Shown here: piece by piece, positions 47,173 to 56,269 of the stretch
Layout of the letters: each line of letters starts with the position of its first letter
Numbering within the stretch: the first letter of the stretch is position 1
Assembly: GCF_001046635.1 (NCBI RefSeq)
Contig: NZ_KQ130452.1
Coordinates: 608,668-672,667, forward strand
Reading direction: 5' to 3'
Source: Novosphingobium barchaimii LL02
GTDB lineage: Bacteria > Pseudomonadota > Alphaproteobacteria > Sphingomonadales > Sphingomonadaceae
Length of the DNA stretch: 64,000 nucleotides
Program-made: the position numbers and the translations under genes
Notes under the pieces: generated by a model
Databases searched by the model: none
The model's input: the letters and a program-made list of their open reading frames with translations, nothing else
What the model was told of the DNA's origin: nothing

Positions 47173-48075
47173 TTATGGCGCCAGGTGACTGCCGCATACA
47201 ATCTGCAGCGTATCCTTCGACGGAGGCAGGCCGAAGAAGCGCGAATATTCTCGGCTGAACTGCGTGGCGCTTTCATAGCCGACACCGAAGGCGACCGAGG
47301 TGGCATTGCCTTCGCCTGCTATGAGCAAGGAGCGTGCGTGCAGCAGCCGGATGCGCTTCTGGTACTGGAGCGGGCTGAGGGCTGTTACCGCCTTGAAGTG
47401 CCGGTGAAACGCGGACACGCTGAGCGCAGCCATCTGTGCCAGCGCCTCGACCCGCAGCGGAAGGGTAAAATTCTCGCGGATCCACTGGATTGCGATGCCG
47501 ACCCGCGACAGGGCGGTGCCCGGCGCGGCGATGTCGCGCAGCATCCAACCGTGCGGGCCTTGCAGCACGCGGTAGAGGATCTCGCGCTCATAAGCCGGGG
47601 CGAGTGCGGCAACGTCGGCGGGGCGCTCCATCAGGCGCAGCATGCGGACCCAGGCGTCGAGCAGTTCGTCGGTGACGGGCGCGATCGAGAAGCCCGGGCT
47701 GTAGAGATCTCCTCCGGCAGGTTTGGGGATGTCGGCGAGCAGATTGGCGACGATCGTCGGCTCCAGCGTAAGGCTGACCGCAAGATAGGGCTCCCCGGTC
47801 TCCGCGGGATGCACCGAGCCGACGGCGGGGAGGTCGACCGACATTACGAAATAGGTCGCCGGGTTGTAGCGCAAGGTGCGCTCGCCGACCGTCATCGTCT
47901 TTGATCCCGTCAGGATCAGGTTGATCATGGGATCATAGACCGCCGCGAGCTGATGCTCGGGAATTTCGCCCTGGACCATCGCTACGCGCGGAATGCCGGT
48001 ATCGGTACGCCTGTTCTCCGCATGGGCGGCAAGACGGCGCAGCTCTTCGAGGTTCGCGTTCATGCGGATGCTCAT
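47173..48075 (-). CDS. AraC-family transcriptional regulator
   Basis: This 300-residue regulator has an N-terminal AraC_N (cupin-like) ligand domain, including YDPMINLILTGSKTM near residue 47. The C-terminal double helix-turn-helix has LRVEALAQMAALSVSAFHRHFKAVTALSPLQYQKRIRL near 209-246 and SVAFGVGYESATQFSREYSRFFG near 261. The ATG at 48075 or 48063 is likely the start; codons further upstream look non-coding. It is divergent from an SDR gene, its probable target, and similar to the AraC gene at 54246-55142. Confidence 0.9.
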   Translation of the reverse strand: MSIRMNANLEELRRLAAHAENRRTDTGIPRVAMVQGEIPEHQLAAVYDPMINLILTGSKTMTVGERTLRYNPATYFVMSVDLPAVGSVHPAETGEPYLAVSLTLEPTIVANLLADIPKPAGGDLYSPGFSIAPVTDELLDAWVRMLRLMERPADVAALAPAYEREILYRVLQGPHGWMLRDIAAPGTALSRVGIAIQWIRENFTLPLRVEALAQMAALSVSAFHRHFKAVTALSPLQYQKRIRLLHARSLLIAGEGNATSVAFGVGYESATQFSREYSRFFGLPPSKDTLQIVCGSHLAP

Positions 48076-48198
48076 CCCATGAGAACCCGGTGCAGCCAAG
48101 CCAAAAGCAGGAATAGGCATGGATTGAAGAGGATCCGATGAGCGGCGGCCGCGCCGCTGACGTAGCTCAAGGGTCGACAGCAACCCGAGGAGTTCCAA

Positions 48199-48942
48199 AT
48201 GAAGATCGTCATCATCACTGGCGGCAGCCGAGGTATCGGAGCGAGCGCTGCCCGGCTTTGCGCACAGCGCGGCATGGGCGTCATTCTGACCTACAACAGC
48301 AATCCCGCCCTGGCCGAAACCGTCGTTGACGGGATCGAGGCGGACGGCGGCAAGGCCGTCGCGCTGAAACTAGACGTCGCCGACACGTCTGCATTCCCCG
48401 CATTCCGCAACTCCGTCAGCGCCGCGCTCAAAGCGCACTGGGATCGCGAGACCTTCGACGGCCTCGTCAACAACGCAGGCTATGGCCTCTACAATCCGAT
48501 CGCGACCGTGACGGAAGCGGAGTTTGACGGACTGTTCGCCGTGCATCTGAAGGGGCCGTTCTTCCTGACGCAGACGCTGCTGTCGATCATGGCCAACGGG
48601 GCCCACATCGTGAATGTCGCCAGCGCCACTGCCCGCGTCGCCACCGCCGGTGTCGCACCTTATGCCAGCTTCAAGGGAGGCCTCCAGGTCCTTACCCGCT
48701 ATATGGCCAAGGAGTTCGGGGACCGCGGCATTCGCGCCAATTCGATCGCCCCCGGCGCGATCCGCACCGACCTTGGTGGTGGCCTGAACGACGAATTCGA
48801 GGCTATGCTTGCCGGACAGACCGCCCTTGGCCGGGTCGGCGAGCCGGACGATGTCGGCGCCGCCATCGCAGGACTCCTTTCGGAGGATAGCCGCTGGGTG
48901 AATGCCCAGTCGATCGAGGTCGCTGGCGGATACATAATCTGA
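48199..48942 (+). CDS. SDR-family NAD(P)-dependent oxidoreductase
   Basis: This classical short-chain dehydrogenase has 247 residues. The cofactor motif ITGGSRGIGASAARL is at residues 6-20, NNAGYGLYN near 92, the catalytic Ser in NVASATAR near 138 and the YxxxK motif in YASFKGGLQ near 155. NSIAPGAIRTDLGG near 178 follows. The substrate is unknown; such enzymes reduce ketones or aldehydes. It is divergent from an AraC regulator and followed by VOC, saccharopine-dehydrogenase-like and tag genes in one rightward string. Confidence 0.92.
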   Translation: MKIVIITGGSRGIGASAARLCAQRGMGVILTYNSNPALAETVVDGIEADGGKAVALKLDVADTSAFPAFRNSVSAALKAHWDRETFDGLVNNAGYGLYNPIATVTEAEFDGLFAVHLKGPFFLTQTLLSIMANGAHIVNVASATARVATAGVAPYASFKGGLQVLTRYMAKEFGDRGIRANSIAPGAIRTDLGGGLNDEFEAMLAGQTALGRVGEPDDVGAAIAGLLSEDSRWVNAQSIEVAGGYII

Positions 48943-48958
48943 AACGGGAGAACGACGG

Positions 48959-49354
48959 ATGCTCGATCATGTCTTTATTTCGGTCAGCGATCTCGATCGC
49001 TCGATCGCCTTCTATACCGCTGCGCTGACGCCGCTCGGGATCACCCAGCGGGTCGATTACGACGGGAAGGATGGCCCTCCCGGTCATCCTGACCTCAAGG
49101 GCTTCGGCAAGAACAACCGAATTTTTTTCTGGCTTAGGCCCGGCGTGGTCGAGGGAGGAGCTGCCCATGTCGGCTTTGTCGCCTCGTCGCAGGACGAGGT
49201 GGATGCGGCCTATGCCGCCGCGATCGTCGTCGGTGCGACCGACAACGGACCGCCCGGCGCGCGGCTCCACTACGACCCCCGCTACTATGCCGCGAGCGTG
49301 TTCGATCCCGACGGATACAGCCTGGAATTCACCTACAAGAGTTGGCAGCACTGA
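48959..49354 (+). CDS. VOC-family (glyoxalase-like) protein
   Basis: This 131-residue VOC protein opens MLDHVFISVSDLDRSIAFYT and ends with YAASVFDPDGYSLEFTYK, with the usual Asp-Pro-Asp-Gly turn and final Glu metal ligand. It follows the SDR gene by 16 bp and precedes the saccharopine-dehydrogenase-like gene by one base, so it belongs to one operon. A detoxifying or ring-cleavage role is possible, but the substrate is unknown. Confidence 0.88.
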   Translation: MLDHVFISVSDLDRSIAFYTAALTPLGITQRVDYDGKDGPPGHPDLKGFGKNNRIFFWLRPGVVEGGAAHVGFVASSQDEVDAAYAAAIVVGATDNGPPGARLHYDPRYYAASVFDPDGYSLEFTYKSWQH

Positions 49355-49355
49355 T

Positions 49356-50345
49356 ATGACGAAACTGATGATTTATGGCGCCGCCGGATATACCGGCCGC
49401 ATGGCATCCACCAACGCCAAGGCGCATGGCTTGGATTTCGTGATCGCCGGCAGGGCGAAGGATGAAGACCGGCTCGCTCCCATCGCCAGGGAACTGGGTG
49501 TGGAATACCGATTGTTCGCCGCTGACGATCGGACCGCGACCGAGGCGGCGCTGGCCGATGTCGGCGTGCTCCTCAATTGTGCCGGTCCTTTCATGCATAC
49601 AGCCGAACCGCTGATGCGTGCGTGCATTGCCACCGGCACCCACTACCTTGACATCGCGGCCGAGATGGACAGCTACCACCTGGCCGAAGCGCTGGACGAG
49701 GAGGCGAAGGCTGCAGGGGTAATGCTCCTTCCCGGCAGCGGCGGTAGCGTCGCCATGCTCGGATCGCTCGCAGGGCATGCAGCAAAGCGTGTGACGGCGC
49801 CGACAAAGCTGAGCATCGCCATGCAAATTGCCGGCGGCTTTTCGCGCGGTTCGGCGGTCAGTGCCAGCGAAAATGTTACGACCGAGACGCTCCACCGCGT
49901 CGATGGCACGCTGATCAGCCGCAGCCCCGAAGAGGTCCGCCCCTTCGACTTCGGCAAAGGCCCCGCCACATCCTTCCCGGTGACGCTGCCCGACCTCATC
50001 ACCATCTGGCGCGCCACGCAAATCCCCAATATCGAGACCTTCGTGCATGTGTCGGAAGGGGCTTTCCCGGAGGGTGATCTCGCCGCGATGCCCGATGGCC
50101 CTACGCTCGAACAGCGCGAGGCCAACCGCTACTACGCCGCCGTCGAAGTGACGGGAGAGGACGGCACGGTCGTCCGCTCGGTGCTTGATACGGTGAACGG
50201 CTATACCTTTACGACGATTGCTGCAGCCGAAGCCGCACGGCGGGTCGTTGGCGGCGAACAGCGCCCTGGCTTCCAGACCCCGGCAATGCTGTTCGGTGAC
50301 GGCTTTGCCGAAACGATCGCCGACACCGTGATCGAAGATCTGTGA
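49356..50345 (+). CDS. Saccharopine dehydrogenase-like NAD(P)-binding protein
   Basis: This 329-residue protein has a Rossmann fold with MIYGAAGYTGRMAST near residues 5-19, then VLLNCAGPFMHTAEPLMRACIATG near 69 and THYLDIAAEM near 93, as in the saccharopine dehydrogenase/trans-acting enoyl reductase group. The second half shows no catalytic motif that I recognise. The ATG at 49356 comes one base after the VOC stop. Its stop overlaps the tag start as GTGA. The substrate is unknown. Confidence 0.82.
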   Translation: MTKLMIYGAAGYTGRMASTNAKAHGLDFVIAGRAKDEDRLAPIARELGVEYRLFAADDRTATEAALADVGVLLNCAGPFMHTAEPLMRACIATGTHYLDIAAEMDSYHLAEALDEEAKAAGVMLLPGSGGSVAMLGSLAGHAAKRVTAPTKLSIAMQIAGGFSRGSAVSASENVTTETLHRVDGTLISRSPEEVRPFDFGKGPATSFPVTLPDLITIWRATQIPNIETFVHVSEGAFPEGDLAAMPDGPTLEQREANRYYAAVEVTGEDGTVVRSVLDTVNGYTFTTIAAAEAARRVVGGEQRPGFQTPAMLFGDGFAETIADTVIEDL

Positions 50346-50932
50346 CAAAACAGGATAGCCCGGTCCTGAACGGCAGGCATCGTTGCAGCTGGGCGGGCTC
50401 GAACCCGCTCATGAGGCACTATCACGACACGGAATGGGGCGTGCCAGAGCATGATCCTCGGATGCTGTGGGAGACGCTGATGCTCGAAGGCTTCCAGGCC
50501 GGGCTTTCCTGGGAGATTATCCTGCGCAAGCGCGAAACCTTCCGTGCGGCCTTCGCCGGGTTCGACCCGGCCAGGGTTGCCCGGTTTGAAGAACAAGATA
50601 TCGAACGCCTGATGGGCGACCCCGGCATCGTGCGTGCCCGCGCCAAGATCGAGGCCACGATCAGCGGCGCGCAGATCTTCAACGCCATGCAGGACAGCGG
50701 CGAGGACTTCGCCGCGTATTGCTGGTCGTTCACGGATGGTCAGCCGATCACGGGCAATGTCCACGACACACAGACACCGCTATCGGCTGCCATTTCGAAG
50801 GATATGAAGAAGCGCGGGTTCAAATTCGTTGGCCCGACCATCGTCTATGCGTGGATGCAGGCGGTTGGCATCACCAACGACCATGTGTCGGACTGCTACC
50901 GCTGCCGTGAAACCGCGCCGCACAGGCGCTGA
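50342..50932 (+). CDS. tag: DNA-3-methyladenine glycosylase I
   Basis: Tag removes 3-methyladenine from alkylated DNA, starting base excision repair. The 196-residue protein has the zinc ligands Cys in HRCSWAG near residue 15, His in RHYHDTEWG near 28 and His/Cys in DHVSDCYRC near 180-187. LEGFQAGLSWEIILRKRE near 49-66 is the base-binding region. The start is GTG, overlapping the preceding stop as GTGA. It is the last gene of the SDR-VOC string, so repair and detoxification functions are linked here. Confidence 0.93.
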   Translation: MTKQDSPVLNGRHRCSWAGSNPLMRHYHDTEWGVPEHDPRMLWETLMLEGFQAGLSWEIILRKRETFRAAFAGFDPARVARFEEQDIERLMGDPGIVRARAKIEATISGAQIFNAMQDSGEDFAAYCWSFTDGQPITGNVHDTQTPLSAAISKDMKKRGFKFVGPTIVYAWMQAVGITNDHVSDCYRCRETAPHRR

Positions 50933-50953
50933 TGCGCGCCCTGGTCGCCCGGA

Positions 50954-51409
50954 TCAGAGCCAGGTCTCCTCGACCCTGATCCGGGTGACGACGCTCTTGC
51001 GGATTTTCCATGATCCGCCGACTTTCACATAGTCGTCATGATAATGCCCCCAGCCTCTGAAGATGTAGTGCGGGGCGATGAGGAGATCGTGCAGCGCCCA
51101 GATACCGGTCGCCGTCGTATCGCTGGTGATCGTGATCTCCGGCAAGGATAGCTGGTGGATCGGCTGAATGTCGGCGACCATCGTCATGGCATTGGCGACG
51201 AATGCATCGGCACCATGCACTTCGTAGGCGTTCGGATGATCCGCCGACGAGCGCGGTGCGCCGGTCACGAGGCAATGGTAATCATCGGCCAGGCACGCTC
51301 GGAAAGCGGGCCAGTCCTTTGTATCGCCGAAACGGGCGTAGCGGGCTTTCAGCGCCTGGATGGCCAGAATGTCGGCAACATCACGCGGATCGCGTGCCTT
51401 GGGCGTCAT
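50954..51409 (-). CDS. SnoaL-like (NTF2-fold) protein
   Basis: This 151-residue NTF2-like fold protein has ADILAIQALKARYARFGDTKDW near residues 13-34, FRACLADDYHCLV near 37, and a C-terminal HYHDDYVKVGGSWKIRKSVVTRIRVEETWL. The pattern is that of SnoaL_4 proteins, which include dehydratases and ring-modifying enzymes; no specific substrate is clear. A second such gene lies just upstream on the same strand. Confidence 0.82.
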   Translation of the reverse strand: MTPKARDPRDVADILAIQALKARYARFGDTKDWPAFRACLADDYHCLVTGAPRSSADHPNAYEVHGADAFVANAMTMVADIQPIHQLSLPEITITSDTTATGIWALHDLLIAPHYIFRGWGHYHDDYVKVGGSWKIRKSVVTRIRVEETWL

Positions 51410-51520
51410 GTTTGGTGCTCCTGATTATAGCGTGGCGAGGCACTGGCGCCATCGAAGGTGGGCGCGCTTGAGCGTCCGTTCCCACCTCCGGCGGCTTTTT
51501 CGACGGACCGAAGTCACGCC

Positions 51521-51994
51521 TCAGATATTGGCGAGCACGCTCGGATCACCTGTGCGCCAGACGTTATCGATGATCTGATGGGTGATGACCCACACCGGAC
51601 CCTGCCGCTCCAGGCGCGTGTCGTAGCGGTTCTTCATGAGATAGTGACGGGCGGGATCGGCCGAAGGGACATGCTGGGCTTCGACAAGCGCATCCATCTG
51701 CGCCGTGTCGCCATCTACGGTGACGCGCGGGTTGCTGACCGAGTGTGTGGTATCGATGCCCGCCAGCGAAGTGGACAGAGCCTGCGTGACGGTATCGCGC
51801 CCTTCGATGACCGGATAATCGAAGCCCGCCTTTGCGCCCGCAGGCCGGAAATCGAGGATGGTGTCCTCGGCAAAGGATGAGGCGAGGAGCGCCTGGTCGC
51901 GCAAGTCAATGCCGGCGCAATAGCGGTAAAGCGCTTCGACTACGGCCAGCTTGTCGGCCGCTTCGCCCGCGGCGGTGTTTTCAATGTCAGACAT
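51521..51994 (-). CDS. SnoaL-like (NTF2-fold) protein
   Basis: This 157-residue NTF2-like protein has LAVVEALYRYCAGIDLRDQALLASSFAED near residues 16-44 and AQHVPSADPARHYLMKNRYDTRLER near 108. It ends with VWITHQIIDNVWRTGD. It is a SnoaL_4-type domain like its neighbour at 50954, so the two may form a heteromer or act in sequence. The ATG at 51994 is chosen over the in-frame start at 52054, which would give a non-conserved leader. Confidence 0.82.
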   Translation of the reverse strand: MSDIENTAAGEAADKLAVVEALYRYCAGIDLRDQALLASSFAEDTILDFRPAGAKAGFDYPVIEGRDTVTQALSTSLAGIDTTHSVSNPRVTVDGDTAQMDALVEAQHVPSADPARHYLMKNRYDTRLERQGPVWVITHQIIDNVWRTGDPSVLANI

Positions 51995-52120
51995 GATGTT
52001 TCCTGAAAAAAGGGATGAGGCCTTCCACGAAGGCACACCCTTTAATAAGTTCATCGATACCGCCGCTGTAGGCCACCCACCCGCATAGCATCCATGCCGC
52101 AGGGGAATGCGGCGCTCTAC

Positions 52121-53026
52121 TTAATCAATTCGAAGACCTGGCTCAGCAGCGAAGGCGGCTGCGAGGAAATCCACTAATACGCGCACTCGCTGGGGCATCT
52201 CGCGCCCGCTGGAGCAGACGGCGTGGATCGGAACTGGGGCTGGCGTGAAGGCATCAAGAATGCGCACAACACGTCTCTCCTGAAGGTCGGGCCGGAAAAG
52301 GGCGCTCGGACCATGGGTAATCCCAAGTCCTGCCAGCACCGCCGCTCGCAGATCCTCGCCATCATTCGACCTGACGGCGCCATTCGGCACCATGGACCAG
52401 GGGCCGTTTTCGCCCCCGAACCGCCACGGCAGCACCTCGCCGTCGGTCTGGCCGCTCACGAGCTTGTGATGGACCAGATCCTGAGGATCGGTCGGGGTGC
52501 CATGAGTGACGAGATATTCTGGCGCCGCCACGGTCATCGTTTGTATACTCCCGATCCGCCGCGCGACGAGGCTGGATGACTCAAGGCTACCAACCCGAAG
52601 CGCCACATCGACACCTTCCTTCACGAGATCCGCCAACCGCTGGGCGACGGAGAACTCAACGCTGATCTCGGGGAACTGGGCGATGAATGCTGGCAGCCTT
52701 GGAATGATGTACATGCGGCCGAGGACTGGCGGCGTGGCGATACGAACAAGCCCGACCGGGCCTTTGCTCGCGCTCCGAATGCGAGCCTCCGTCTCCTCCA
52801 TGTCAGCCAGCAGGCGTATCGTTGAATTGTAAAGGTCCAGGCCCGCTGCCGTGGCGCGCAGTCCACGCGACGTCCGGTCCAACAAACGCGCCCCGAGATG
52901 GGCCTCCAGCGCGGCGATCTGCTTACTGACGGCAGGCTGGCCAATGCCGACCTCTTTCGATGCACGCGTGAAGCTGCCCAGTTCGACGACCCGGGCGAAA
53001 AGCTGCAATGACGAAAATCGGTCCAT
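52121..53026 (-). CDS. LysR-family transcriptional regulator
   Basis: This 301-residue regulator has the LysR helix-turn-helix at residues 1-60 (FARVVELGSFTRASKEVGIGQPAVSKQI as two helices). An effector-binding domain follows, with VGLVRIATPPVLGRMYIIPRLPAF near 92 and the typical VDVALRVGSLESSSLVARRIG. ATGs at 53032 and 53026 are both possible. It lies upstream of the two SnoaL-like genes on the same strand. About 540 bases of gene-free sequence follow it on the right (53033-53568), in which I see only short non-conserved frames. Confidence 0.92.
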   Translation of the reverse strand: MDRFSSLQLFARVVELGSFTRASKEVGIGQPAVSKQIAALEAHLGARLLDRTSRGLRATAAGLDLYNSTIRLLADMEETEARIRSASKGPVGLVRIATPPVLGRMYIIPRLPAFIAQFPEISVEFSVAQRLADLVKEGVDVALRVGSLESSSLVARRIGSIQTMTVAAPEYLVTHGTPTDPQDLVHHKLVSGQTDGEVLPWRFGGENGPWSMVPNGAVRSNDGEDLRAAVLAGLGITHGPSALFRPDLQERRVVRILDAFTPAPVPIHAVCSSGREMPQRVRVLVDFLAAAFAAEPGLRID

Positions 53027-53568
53027 AACCATTCTTAGCAGGAATGAGTGGAAATGCCGATTATGTGTCTCTACCCGGCAAGATAGTCGTTCGATCTATA
53101 TCTCAGGGCGCGTGCGCTATGGCTGCTTTGGCCCCATTTTTCGCTGTTCATCATTGCTGGCCATCGCGACCGATTTGTCCCAAAGCCGGGCCTTCCGGTG
53201 TCGACCCTTCCCGGTCACTCAGCGCCACAATTTCGCTCCCCAGGTGCGGACCGGCAGCTGTTCCAGCAGCTCGCGACCAACTCAGCCGTTCCGATGTGGT
53301 GGCGGAAACGTCCGCTCACGCCGGAACCCGCCGTTCACAACGCCGATAGCTGCCGACCAGCAACGCGCCAAATGTCGCCTTTGATTGCGCGATATGCTGA
53401 TCCCGAGACCGGCCGTCGGTTCACGGCCGGCGCGGCGGCGGCGATGCTCTTACGTCGGAGATTAGGGGCGCGGCCCAGGCGGAAGGGCAGCGCGCGATCC
53501 GTTTTGCGTTGCGTCACAGCCTGTGCTCTGCGAGCCATCGCTTCGGCAGGATTTCGAGGATGGTCATC

Positions 53569-54179
53569 ATGCTCACCGTTTACGGCGAAGGCCGCGGATT
53601 TCGCGTCGTCTGGTTGCTCGAGGAATTGGGCTTGGCGTATCGCTTACATCCAGTCGACCTGATGGCCGCCGAACCAGATCCTGACTTTCTTACGGTCAGC
53701 CCGGCAGGGTTCATCCCGGCGTTGCAAGATGGCGCAACGATCATGGTCTAGTCGATCGCTATCCTCCAGTATCTGCTCGCCAAACACGGTCCGACGTCGC
53801 TCGCCGTCACGCCCGAGGAGCCACCTTCGCCGCCTATCTTCAGTTCCTCCCTATGGGTGAGGCCGGACTCGCCGGACCGATGAACGCGGTCCTTGTCGGC
53901 CGTAACTTCGCACCCGAAGCCGAGCGTGATGGCTATGTCACCCGTTGGGCAGCGAAAACCTTCGAGAGCAGGCTCGGCTGTGTGGTCCGCCGTCTCGCCG
54001 ATCATGCCTACCTTGCCGGCGACCGGTTCACCGCTGCCGACATCTCGGTGAGCTACGCGCTGTTGCTCGGGCTGCGTAGCGGCAATTATATGCCCGGTAG
54101 CACCGAGCGCGCCTATCTCGGAAGGATGAGGACGCGCCCCGCCTATTTGCGCGCGATGGAAACGTGTCAGGCGAACTAA
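53569..54179 (+). pseudogene. Glutathione S-transferase pseudogene
   Basis: The sequence reads as a GST N-terminus, MLTVYGEGRGFRVVWLLEELG through FIPALQDGATIMV. An in-frame TAG at 53749-53751 then stands where GST proteins have Glu-Ser (MVES). It continues in frame as SIAILQYLLAKHGP to about 53815, then shifts frame near 53820 and goes on from MGEAGLAGPMNAVLVGR through ADHAYLAGDRFTAADISVSYALL to TAA at 54177-54179. The stop and the frameshift together indicate a dead gene. GST function would be glutathione conjugation. Confidence 0.85.
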
Positions 54180-54245
54180 GGCCTGGGCGGCGCGATCACC
54201 ACAATTATAGGTCGACACTAAATAACGATCCGGGCGGGGGCTGCC

Positions 54246-55142
54246 TCAGATCGCACCGATCGTGTCGGCGGTGACCATCCGCCGCCGCGCACCGTCCTGC
54301 GAGGGTGGCGCTCCGAAAAAGCGCGCATATTCGCGGCTGAAATGCGAAGCGCTTTCATAGCCCACCGCATAAGCGGCTCTGGCCGCATCGGAGCTGCTCG
54401 CCAGCAGGCGGCGAGCAGCCTGCTGGCGCAGCGTCTTCTGATATTGCAACTGGCTCATCGCGGTCGCGGCCTTGAAATGGCGGTGGAAGGACGGGACGCT
54501 CATCCCCGCAATCTCCGCCAAGGTTCCGATCGGCAGCGCCTGATCGTAATGGCGGCGGATCCAGTCGATCGCGCGGCGCACCTGCGACAGCCGGCTGTCC
54601 GCCCGCCCGACCTGGCGCAGCATCGCGCCATGCCCGCGCTGCAGCAACCGGTAGAGCACCTCGCGCTCGCGCGCAGGTGCCAGATAGGGAATGTCGTCCG
54701 GTGCGTCGAGCAGCGCGAGCAGATGGTCCCAGGCGTCGAGCAATTCCGGCGTGACCGCGGCAACACCGAACCCCGCCAAGGGCGGCGACGGTGGCGCGGG
54801 AGGCAATTCGGCGAGGAGTGACGAGAGCGCATCGCCGTCAAGCGAGAGCGTGGCGACGACATAGGGCCGCTCGCTCGAGGCTTCCATCACGCATCCGGTC
54901 GCGGGCAGCTCGACCGACGCTACGAAGCAGCTTGCTGCGTCGTAGCGCAGCAGTTGGTCCCCGATCATCACCTGCTTGGCACCCTGCAGCACCATGCAGA
55001 CCATCGGTTCATAGACCGTTCTTACCGGAGTGCCGCGCGCACCGGAAACGCCGAGCGCGACGCGCGGTGTTGGCGTCTCGAGCCCCATGCCCTCGGTATG
55101 GCTTCGCACGCGGCGGCACAGGCGATCGAGTGTCTCTTGCAT
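54246..55142 (-). CDS. AraC-family transcriptional regulator
   Basis: This 298-residue regulator has an AraC_N-type ligand domain with VYEPMVCMVLQGAKQVMIGD near residue 43. The DNA-binding part has LPIGTLAEIAGMSVPSFHRHFKAATAMSQLQYQKTLRQ near 200-238 and AAYAVGYESASHFSREYARFFG near 252. It is clearly paralogous to the AraC at 47173-48075. The frame stays open far upstream, but that part is antisense to the SDR gene; the ATG at 55142 is the likely start. It is divergent from an SDR gene. Confidence 0.9.
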   Translation of the reverse strand: MQETLDRLCRRVRSHTEGMGLETPTPRVALGVSGARGTPVRTVYEPMVCMVLQGAKQVMIGDQLLRYDAASCFVASVELPATGCVMEASSERPYVVATLSLDGDALSSLLAELPPAPPSPPLAGFGVAAVTPELLDAWDHLLALLDAPDDIPYLAPAREREVLYRLLQRGHGAMLRQVGRADSRLSQVRRAIDWIRRHYDQALPIGTLAEIAGMSVPSFHRHFKAATAMSQLQYQKTLRQQAARRLLASSSDAARAAYAVGYESASHFSREYARFFGAPPSQDGARRRMVTADTIGAI

Positions 55143-55293
55143 CGGGCAAAGATCGGGCCTGCGTAGGAGCATAGCAAGCCTGCCGATAGGATTGGGCAAG
55201 CCATCGATATGATCGGGCACCGCGCGCCGATGCCGCGTCGCTATGTCGCTGCGTAAGGGCGTTGTTGCCAGGGCGATGTGCAAAGATGCAACT

Positions 55294-56253
55294 ATGAGCA
55301 GCAAATTCGGCGCGACCTCGACGACGGACGAGGTGCTTTCAGGGATCGACCTGACCGGTAAACGTATCCTCGTGACTGGCGCTTCCGCCGGGCTGGGTGT
55401 GGAGACATGCCGCGCGCTGGTCGCGCGCGGCGGCGCGGTCGTCGGTGCGGCGCGCGATCTCGGCAAGGCCGAAAAGGCGACCGCCGGCGTGCGCGCTGCG
55501 GTCACCACCGGCAGTTTCGAACTCGTCGAACTGGATCTGGCCTCGCTGGCGAGCGTTCGCGCCTGCGCCGACCGGCTCGTCGCCGAAGGCAAGCCGCTCG
55601 ATATCGTGATCGCCAATGCCGGCGTGATGGCGCCGCCCTTCGGTCACACCGCCGATGGCTTCGAACTGCAGTTCGGCACCAACCATCTCGGACATTTCGT
55701 TCTCGTCAACCGCATCGCCGGACTGATCCGCGACGGCGGCCGGCTGGTTACCGTTTCCTCCGCCGGACACCGCTTCGCCGACGTCGATCTCGACGACCCG
55801 AATTTCGAGCACACCGAATATGATCGCTGGGTCGCTTATGGCCGTTCAAAGACCGCCAACATCCTGTTCGCCGTTGCGTTCGACCGTCTGCACAAGGTGC
55901 GCGGCGTTCGTGCCGCGGCAGTCCACCCCGGCGGAATCCGCACCGAGTTCCATCGCCACATGAGCGAGACCGACGAGGCGGTAATGATCGCTGCGATCAA
56001 TGCCGCGAACGCCGCGGCGGGCCTGCCGCCCTTCCAGTACAAGTCGATCGCGCAGGGGGCGGCGACCTCGGTCTCGGCAGCGGCGGTGCCGGATGGCGAT
56101 GCCGTCGGCGGTCGCTACTGCGAGGGTTGCCATGGCGCCGAGGCGCAGGAAGGCGAAGGCCTTCGCGGCGGCGTGCGCCCTTATGCGCTCGACGCGGAGC
56201 GTGCGGAGGCGCTGTGGGCCAAGAGCGAGGCATTGGTCGCGGAGACCTTCTGA
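55294..56253 (+). CDS. SDR-family oxidoreductase, retinol-dehydrogenase-like
   Basis: This 319-residue short-chain dehydrogenase is of the longer RDH/WWOX-like type. The cofactor motif VTGASAGLGVETCRALVARG is near residues 27-46, ANAGVMAPPFG near 108 and QFGTNHLGHFVLVNRI near 129. The catalytic Ser is in VSSAGHRF near 156 and YxxxK in YGRSKTANILFA near 185. A CEGCH sequence lies near residue 273; without a signal peptide it is unlikely to be a heme site. The ATG at 55294 is preferred over in-frame starts at 55243 and 55276. It is divergent from AraC. Confidence 0.9.
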   Translation: MSSKFGATSTTDEVLSGIDLTGKRILVTGASAGLGVETCRALVARGGAVVGAARDLGKAEKATAGVRAAVTTGSFELVELDLASLASVRACADRLVAEGKPLDIVIANAGVMAPPFGHTADGFELQFGTNHLGHFVLVNRIAGLIRDGGRLVTVSSAGHRFADVDLDDPNFEHTEYDRWVAYGRSKTANILFAVAFDRLHKVRGVRAAAVHPGGIRTEFHRHMSETDEAVMIAAINAANAAAGLPPFQYKSIAQGAATSVSAAAVPDGDAVGGRYCEGCHGAEAQEGEGLRGGVRPYALDAERAEALWAKSEALVAETF

Positions 56254-56269
56254 CCTCGATCCTCGTCGG

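Noticed and set aside
55143-55616. N-terminal extension of the AraC frame
   Set aside because: The open frame continues upstream, but this part is antisense to the SDR gene and has no AraC_N similarity. The ATG at 55142 is a better start.
56100-56140. CEGCH in the SDR at 55294 as a heme c site
   Set aside because: CXXCH needs export for heme attachment; the protein is a cytoplasmic SDR without signal peptide. I take it as coincidence or a subfamily sequence.
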